From: Solanum dulcamara
Taxonomy: Eukaryota; Streptophyta; Magnoliopsida; Solanales; Solanaceae
DNA: 64,000 nucleotides
Assembly (NCBI RefSeq): GCF_947179165.1
Contig: NC_077240.1
Span: 29,058,001-29,122,000 of the forward strand
Direction: 5' to 3'
Shown: positions 58,531 through 64,000 of the stretch, piece by piece
How positions within the stretch are numbered: position 1 is the stretch's first letter
How the letters are laid out: each line of letters starts with the position of its first letter
The notes under the pieces: generated by a model
Database searches by the model: none
What the model was told of the DNA's origin: nothing
Seen by the model: the letters and a program-made list of their open reading frames with translations, nothing else
Position numbers and translations under genes: made by a program

Positions 58531-60300
58531 TTTTGTGTAAATCCTACTTAAAATTTAACCTTATTTTTGAAAAAAAAAAACAGAAAAAAGGTAAAAGTTC
58601 TCGTGATTTTCTGAAGAAGGTGTTAAACACCTCGAAAAATCTGCACACATGATTATCGGAATTTAAATATTTTTGTGGTTAAAAAGAGTATAAATTGTTT
58701 GAAAATAGTTCATTTGAAATCATTTATTTAGCTTTTAATTAAATTCAATTAGTGAATAAACTTCTAATTTCGGCTAGTTTTATATAAAAAAGAAGAAGAA
58801 GAGGTTATTCTTTAAAAGGCTTGTTCATGTAATTATTTAGACTTTGAATTAGTTCAACTTCAAAACATTCATGAAGTGCTTGTTTAGTTTAAAAAGATAA
58901 GATAAATATTTAAGTTATTTAAACAAAGCTAGACTTTCAAAAACATTCTTGGGCATTTCATAATCTCTAAATATCATTTTTGGTTTTGCCCTTGCTTTAA
59001 GGATCCGTTTGAATTTTTATCATTGGTGTTTGAAAGAATCTTCATTTCTGTCATTGAGAAATCAATTGTAATAATTTTGATCTATTATTAGTTCAACACC
59101 AATATTAGTGTGAAATTCACTTGTCTTAATCTTAATCGTTTAATCTTAATCGTGCGTGAAGTAGAAAATATTTTTAAATCAAAACAAGCAACTACTATGA
59201 TCCTTAGTTCTGGAATTGAATTAAATTCAATTATGATATCTCCAAATCTTGTTAAAAAAACAACACTCCGCTATCTACGAATGCTTGAAAAAACATCTCT
59301 TAAAGTCCCACTATCTTGTTGCAATAAACAATGTAAGAAGTTGTTTAACTAGTAGTACTACCTTCATGGTTTGGAAATGACAGTCATGTTATTATTGATG
59401 TGTTGTTTCAGTAATAACCTTACACTTACTAATTACTAACATACATGATCTACGTTGCACTATCTTCCATTCTTATCGAGATCCAGAAAAGGGGAACATT
59501 TTCCAGAAGAGGATCGAGCTCAAAACAATATATGAAAATTTCAGATGAGATGCTAGCCTTAACGCAGAAGATAAATCATTGATATAAGTAGCAAAAGTGT
59601 TTATTTCTTCTAAAAAAAGAAGATTATAGCTGAACTTTTGAGGATTTTGGAAGATCATCATTAATATAAGTAGCAAATGGAACATAACTTCCAGTTCAAA
59701 ATAGTTTCACTTCTAAAAGTTCATTAGTACATTAGTAATAACTAAGAAAGTGCCTCCTTGATACATCAAAACTCAGATGACAAGAGAAACACAGCAGATA
59801 TAGAAGCACCAAATGCAGGGTTGTCCACATGCACAATCTGTGTTCAACATGTAGCAAACAAAGCCATAATTAGTAACAGTTCGCCTTGTTTGAATGAAAA
59901 AGAACAGCTCTTTATCAATACTGGCTACATGTGGGACATGACAAAAATGCTAAACCGTTCACAATGAACAAACAAATATACCATAGTTAGCTAATCTGAT
60001 GTCTAGACTAGTGCAACTTCAATTGGTATATGTTGTCTCTTATAAACAAATATCAAAAGAACTATAGTTAAGAAAACTCGCAAGCAGTACTCATGACAAC
60101 CACATGATCATATTATGCTGCCCAAAAGGAGTAATTAGGTGATTTACAAAGCAAGAAACCATGTCCTTCTCTGGCTCCAATAGATACAACTAGTGAGACA
60201 TCAAAATTCCAAAATATCACATGAAATAGTTGATAGCATAACAAATAGAGATAAGCGGCGTCGACATTTATAGATGTAAAATTTATATAATTTACTATCA
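58531..60300. other. AT-rich intergenic DNA, no gene supported
   Basis: Short frames at 59110-59352 (+, 80 codons), 59473-59685 (-) and 59758-59967 (+) show no known motif. Parts around 59800-60250 are somewhat less AT-rich and could be decayed exons or a long 3' untranslated region of the F-box gene, but nothing supports either. Confidence 0.35.
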
Positions 60301-60309
60301 CTCTCGTTT

Positions 60310-60520
60310 GTATTATGGCCTTGCCTCGTTGGTTTAATCTGTTTTTTTAAAAAAATATTAGAGGAGGTCAAGGGTTTGATTCTACTCAGCTAATGACTTT
60401 TCAGTAAAAGAAGACAGTTCCTTAACGCGAGGTTCGAACCCCTAACCTTAAGGAGAGAAATCACATGCTTCACCAGAGGCCCAGGAAGCTCCCTTAGTCG
60501 AGTGGGGGTTAGTTTTTATG
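60310..60520 (+). mobile_element. possible tRNA-derived SINE remnant
   Basis: tggccttgcctcgttgg (box A-like) and ggtcaagggtttgattc (box B-like) are spaced as in a tRNA promoter. A second box B-like sequence, ggttcgaac, is at about 60430. No target duplication was found. Confidence 0.35.
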
Positions 60521-61228
60521 ATTTATTTTCTCCATACTACATATATGTGTATTCAGTAAAATTTTCCGACGAAGATAAACAAGCATTTTGACCTCTCACA
60601 GGGTGAAACACAATCGTTCCACCTAAATATTTTAACTTTTAACATTTTAAAAATGGAACAGAATTTATATGAATTCTCAAAAAAAGGTAAAATGACATAA
60701 AATTTTTCTTTTATTTATTGATAGGTCAAACTATAGATAAATTTGTTAGTCTGTGTAGAAACAAGAGAAAAGACTTTATAGGAGGAATAATTCTTGTTCA
60801 AAATTCATGGTCATATAAGAAAGGTGACAAAAGCTTGCACTTCAATCTCACTAACTTAGAATAGATAGGACCCTCTTAAACGAAGTTCATCCCGAACTCT
60901 CTTTTTCTTATATTCTTTTTTCTTTGGTATCCTCACCATACCCTCATGATCAAAGCAGCTAAAATGAGCTTCCTAAATTCTTTATCCTTGCGATGCAGTG
61001 TAGCTTATGTTAGCGTTACTGTCAAAGTGAAAAAAATGACCAAAAATGTGAAGTAATTAGTCCGGAAGAAAATATACATCTAACGATTAGCAGCAATGAG
61101 ACAACCAAAACTAGTCCAGAAACAATATAGTTTAAAGAGATCCTTCACATGCATGTCTTGTTCTAAATTTGAAATAACAAATGGAACTTGAAAGCACTTG
61201 AGATGAAAGTACTCTTACAAGTTCTTTG
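60521..61228. other. 3' flank of F-box pseudogene, no gene seen
   Basis: No frame or repeat is supported. It would include any 3' untranslated region of the minus-strand F-box gene. Confidence 0.4.
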
Positions 61229-62497
61229 TTACTCGATTGTTCTGATATGAGCTTTTTCCGTGTCCTCCGTCCCTTGGGTTGAAAAAGGGAAAACTAGGCT
61301 TTCAAGGTAGAATTGCACATATCGACCATCATGACAATTAGCAACATCTAAATATCTGAATGAGTCATCATTTGAATTGTATATCATGGAAGTTTCTCTA
61401 AACACCGACAATATTTCACCTTTATTTGACATGAAAAAGGTTGGATACCATTCTGGATCATTTGGATACCTGATGGTAAACATCTTTATCCAACATTCTT
61501 TCACTCCATATTCCTTCATAACCCAAGCACCTAAATGAGTTGTCCTATAATCACAAAAGACAGAAAGATCACTTCCCAACTTTCCCACAAGCAATTCAGT
61601 CTCTCCTTCTCCGTAGGAGGGCTTCTCCTCCTTTTCCCATTTCTCATTAGCTAAATCAAAAGCAATAATGTTCCTTTCTTTTCGCACATTAGGATGAGGA
61701 TCAGAAATAGAAGTACCCCAATGAAGCTTCCCATTCACAAAAGAGCCTTCATAAATTAATCTATCCCCACAATAACCAGCACTTTTTTTGTTAGAGAATG
61801 TCTAATCACAATAATCAATACTAGTCGAAGAATCACTCTTTAGACTATATACTTTGACCTCAATGTCATCTGAATCACGAATAATATAATTATAAGTGAT
61901 TACGCAAATAATATAATTATAAGAAATAATCACTACCTTATAATCATCATGGAGCTCATCATATCCAAAACCATATGCGCGTTCGTGTTTTTTCGATCTA
62001 AGTCTAAAAAGAGGCAAATTCGTGTGCTTTCTAGTTGTTGGATTCCATAACAGGGAATATGCTAAACCAGTATGGGCAAGATAAAACAATCCATTGCAAG
62101 AACCCTTAACATAGAGCCAATAACTATCGTTTTCAATAGGAAAATCCAATTCAAGAGCCTCGGTAACAGAGTCATTAAGCAAAGATTTAAGAGGACATTC
62201 TTTACAATTTCAGTTCTTTCCACCAACATCCAAAAAAAGTACATGGTGGGTGTCTTCCGTATTCTTGTTATTAGCAGATAAACTGAGATGGGTCTTGATA
62301 AATATAGGACTAGAGATTAAAGCAAGCCAAGATTGCGAAACAGACCTGAATTTCAAGAGGGATTTCACTGGAAGCCTCAAGAGAATTTCAGTGATGAGTT
62401 CTGGTGCCAGAAATGGAATTGTCAAGATCGAATCTTGCACTGAATTTGACGGAAATTGAGTAAACATTGGAAACTTCCAATTCCATTTGAGTTGCAC
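61229..62497 (-). pseudogene. F-box/kelch-type (FBA) gene with two in-frame stops
   Basis: F-box proteins select targets for SCF ubiquitin ligases. A single 423-codon frame runs without any frameshift. Residues ~30-70 form the F-box ([19 protein letters not shown], then [16 protein letters not shown]). The FBA-type C-terminal region follows: GSCNGLFYL, LLWNPTTRKHTNLP, YGFGYDELHDDYKVV, VKVYSLKSDS, NGKLHWG, FDLANEKWEKEE, VMKEYGVKECWIKMFTI, FFMSNKGEIL. Two stops interrupt it: TGA at 62210-62212 (codon 96) and TAG at 61802-61804. Start choice is the first ATG giving a normal N-terminus. The length matches the family. It is a recent pseudogene unless the assembly has errors; a 95-residue F-box-only peptide is the only product otherwise. 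Confidence 0.85.
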
Positions 62498-62688
62498 TTT
62501 GAAGGGTTACTCGTTTCAAAAATAAAATGAACATCTATGTCCTGCTTAGAAATGCATTATATTTTTGTGAACTAATGTTTTTTTGAATTTCAAGTATATG
62601 GAGAATTTAGTGTATCCAGTTGTTTTTTCTAATTATTTTTTTATATATCTAATCCCAATTGTCCCTACAAGTTTTTTTCGGCTTTTAA

Positions 62689-62999
62689 CTATACTATTCT
62701 CTCTATCTCAACTTATCCATTATGATTTCTAAAACAATTTTCTCAAATTATTTGTCATTGTAAAAGTTCAAAACAAAATATATTATTTCTTATTTTATTT
62801 TTAATAATAATTATTTTTGAAAACTATAAACACCTCAATTATGAAGAGATGGTACAAATAAAGTAAATAATTAATGAAAAAAGAGTTTATGTTAAGACAT
62901 GAATATGAGTAAAATAGTCAAAAACCTACATAATTAATATTTTCTTAAGGAGCATGTAAAAGAGAAACATGGCGGACAACTTGAGATGGAAGGAGTATA
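62689..62999. mobile_element. Stowaway-like MITE
   Basis: The left end ctctctatctcaacttatcc and the right end caacttgagatggaaggagt are imperfect inverted repeats with TA at both borders. It is 310 bp and AT-rich. Confidence 0.6.
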
Positions 63000-63307
63000 T
63001 GGATATATTATCTTGTGAAATAAAACATTTTGGATTTTTTTTTTGATGAAGTAAAATATTCATGGATTACAAGAATTGAACTAAATAGAGTGTATTAGTA
63101 AGAATTGATTAATTATGTTGACATTTTTTTAATCGACTGATTGATTTGTTGTATTAAATAGCATGCCTTGTATAATTTCAAAATAATACTTAATTGAGTG
63201 TATTAGAATATGAATAGTTTTGATATTGTTAATGTCATGGTTTATTATGTATAAAAATAGTACTAAATAAAATGTATAAGTAATATTGATATTGGTTGTA
63301 CCAGACT
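63000..63307. other. AT-rich spacer, no gene seen
   Basis: A 69-codon minus frame (63129-63338) is Ile/Asn/Tyr-rich and without motif. Confidence 0.45.
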
Positions 63308-63475
63308 TAAATTTACAACCAAACGACAACAACAACATACCAGTGAAATCCTACTAGGCGGAATCTGGAACGGGTAGAGTGTACAACTGTACACAAACCT
63401 TATCACTATTTAATGGAGGTAGAGAGACTGTTTTCGAAAGACCCTCGGCTCAAGTGCATCAAATTCCAGTAATAA
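63308..63475 (-). mobile_element. (TTG)n-tailed SINE or LINE 3' end
   Basis: On + it reads caacaacaacataccagtg, then ggcggaatctgg, ggtagagtgtac, gaggtagagagactg and gaccctcggctc, a sequence very common in Solanaceae genomes. On minus it ends in (TTG)n, the tail used by RTE-type LINEs and their partner SINEs. Whether it is a separate SINE or the tail of the LINE next to it cannot be settled. Confidence 0.6.
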
Positions 63476-64000
63476 AAGAAGAAAACCATGAAGAAATCAT
63501 AAAGTAAAGTCTACAAGAAAGAAATTAGTGTATGACTATTAGTGCAACAAACACTAACAAGCCTAAGAACGACACCCTCTAACCCTACTAACCTTCTACC
63601 CTAATACGTAATCTCCACTAGTCCTTTCTATCTAAAGTCATGTCCTCGATAATATGAAGTTGCGCTATGTCTTGTCTAATCACCTCTTTCAAATACTTTT
63701 TCGGCCTACCCTTACCCCTCCGCGCACCCCCTACAACCATCTTCTCGCATCTCCTCACTGAGGCGTTGGTGCACCTCCTCTACACATGCCCAAACTATCT
63801 TAGTCGCGCTTCCCTCATCTTGTCCGCCACAGAGGCCTCCCACCTTCTCCCGAATAACCTCTTTTCTAATCTTGACACTCCTAGTATGCTCACATTTCCA
63901 TCTCAACATTGTACTAAAATTTAGTACCAACATTATTCTACCTAATGCACTTTACCAACCCTTTTACATAGGTAGCATCTAGAATATAATTCAGAGCTAA
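63476..64000 (-). mobile_element. non-LTR retrotransposon (LINE) ORF2 C-terminus, partial
   Basis: On minus, in more than one frame, it reads the usual end of a plant LINE reverse transcriptase polyprotein: TMLRWKCEHTRSVKIRKEVI, then a DKMREARLRWFG-like segment near 63800, RRGRGRPKKY near 63700 and a WxEVIRQD segment near 63680. Frameshifts show it is dead. It continues past the end of the window. Confidence 0.75.

Noticed and set aside
59110..59352. 80-codon plus frame as a gene
   Set aside because: AT-rich DNA, no recognised family, no neighbours in phase.

Overview
The window is nuclear DNA of a flowering plant, very probably Solanaceae (Solanum-like). This rests on the 20-exon pyruvate,phosphate dikinase gene, an F-box/kelch-type gene of the kind expanded in that family, a tRNA-derived SINE and several MITE types that I recognise as common in Solanaceae. 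No database search was possible. The window is AT-rich and mostly transposon. Only one intact protein-coding gene is visible.

Layout. 1-3839: 3' half of a Ty3/gypsy element on + (decayed integrase plus 3' LTR). 3962-10232: a minus-strand LTR element with no visible gag-pol (LARD-like), both LTRs cut short and one carrying a ~500 bp insertion. 10715-31323: a minus-strand Ty3/gypsy chromovirus (element B) whose integrase was broken by a second one (element C, 13017-22946, 2.4 kb near-identical LTRs). B's reverse transcriptase was also broken by a 1.86 kb insertion with a perfect 32 bp fold-back at one end and poly(A) at the other (25036-26898). 31324-34725: gene-free upstream DNA with a SINE, MITEs and a 266 bp copy of the sequence that lies nearer the next gene. 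34726-43029: PPDK on +, 963 codons in 20 exons, all introns GT-AG. 43777-48856: degenerate minus-strand Ty1/copia. 49024-50006: long-inverted-repeat element. 50480-51230: 47 bp minisatellite, 16 units. 51238-56423: Ty1/copia on + with perfect 5 bp target duplication and many stops. 57181-57776: MITE. 61229-62497: F-box gene on minus with two in-frame stops. 62690-64000: MITE, a (TTG)n-tailed repeat and the 3' end of a non-LTR retrotransposon (minus) leaving the window.

Function. PPDK interconverts pyruvate + ATP + Pi and PEP + AMP + PPi. The sequence supports two products from one gene: a plastid form starting at 34726 with a transit peptide, and a shorter form whose ATG (36564) lies inside intron 1, in frame with exon 2 and downstream of a TATA box at 36253. 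The transposons account for nearly all remaining sequence. Their nesting gives an order: B before C and before the poly(A) insertion. I found no CRISPR, operon or defence-type system; the most unusual structures are the fold-back poly(A) insertion and the duplicated PPDK upstream segment held between inverted arms.
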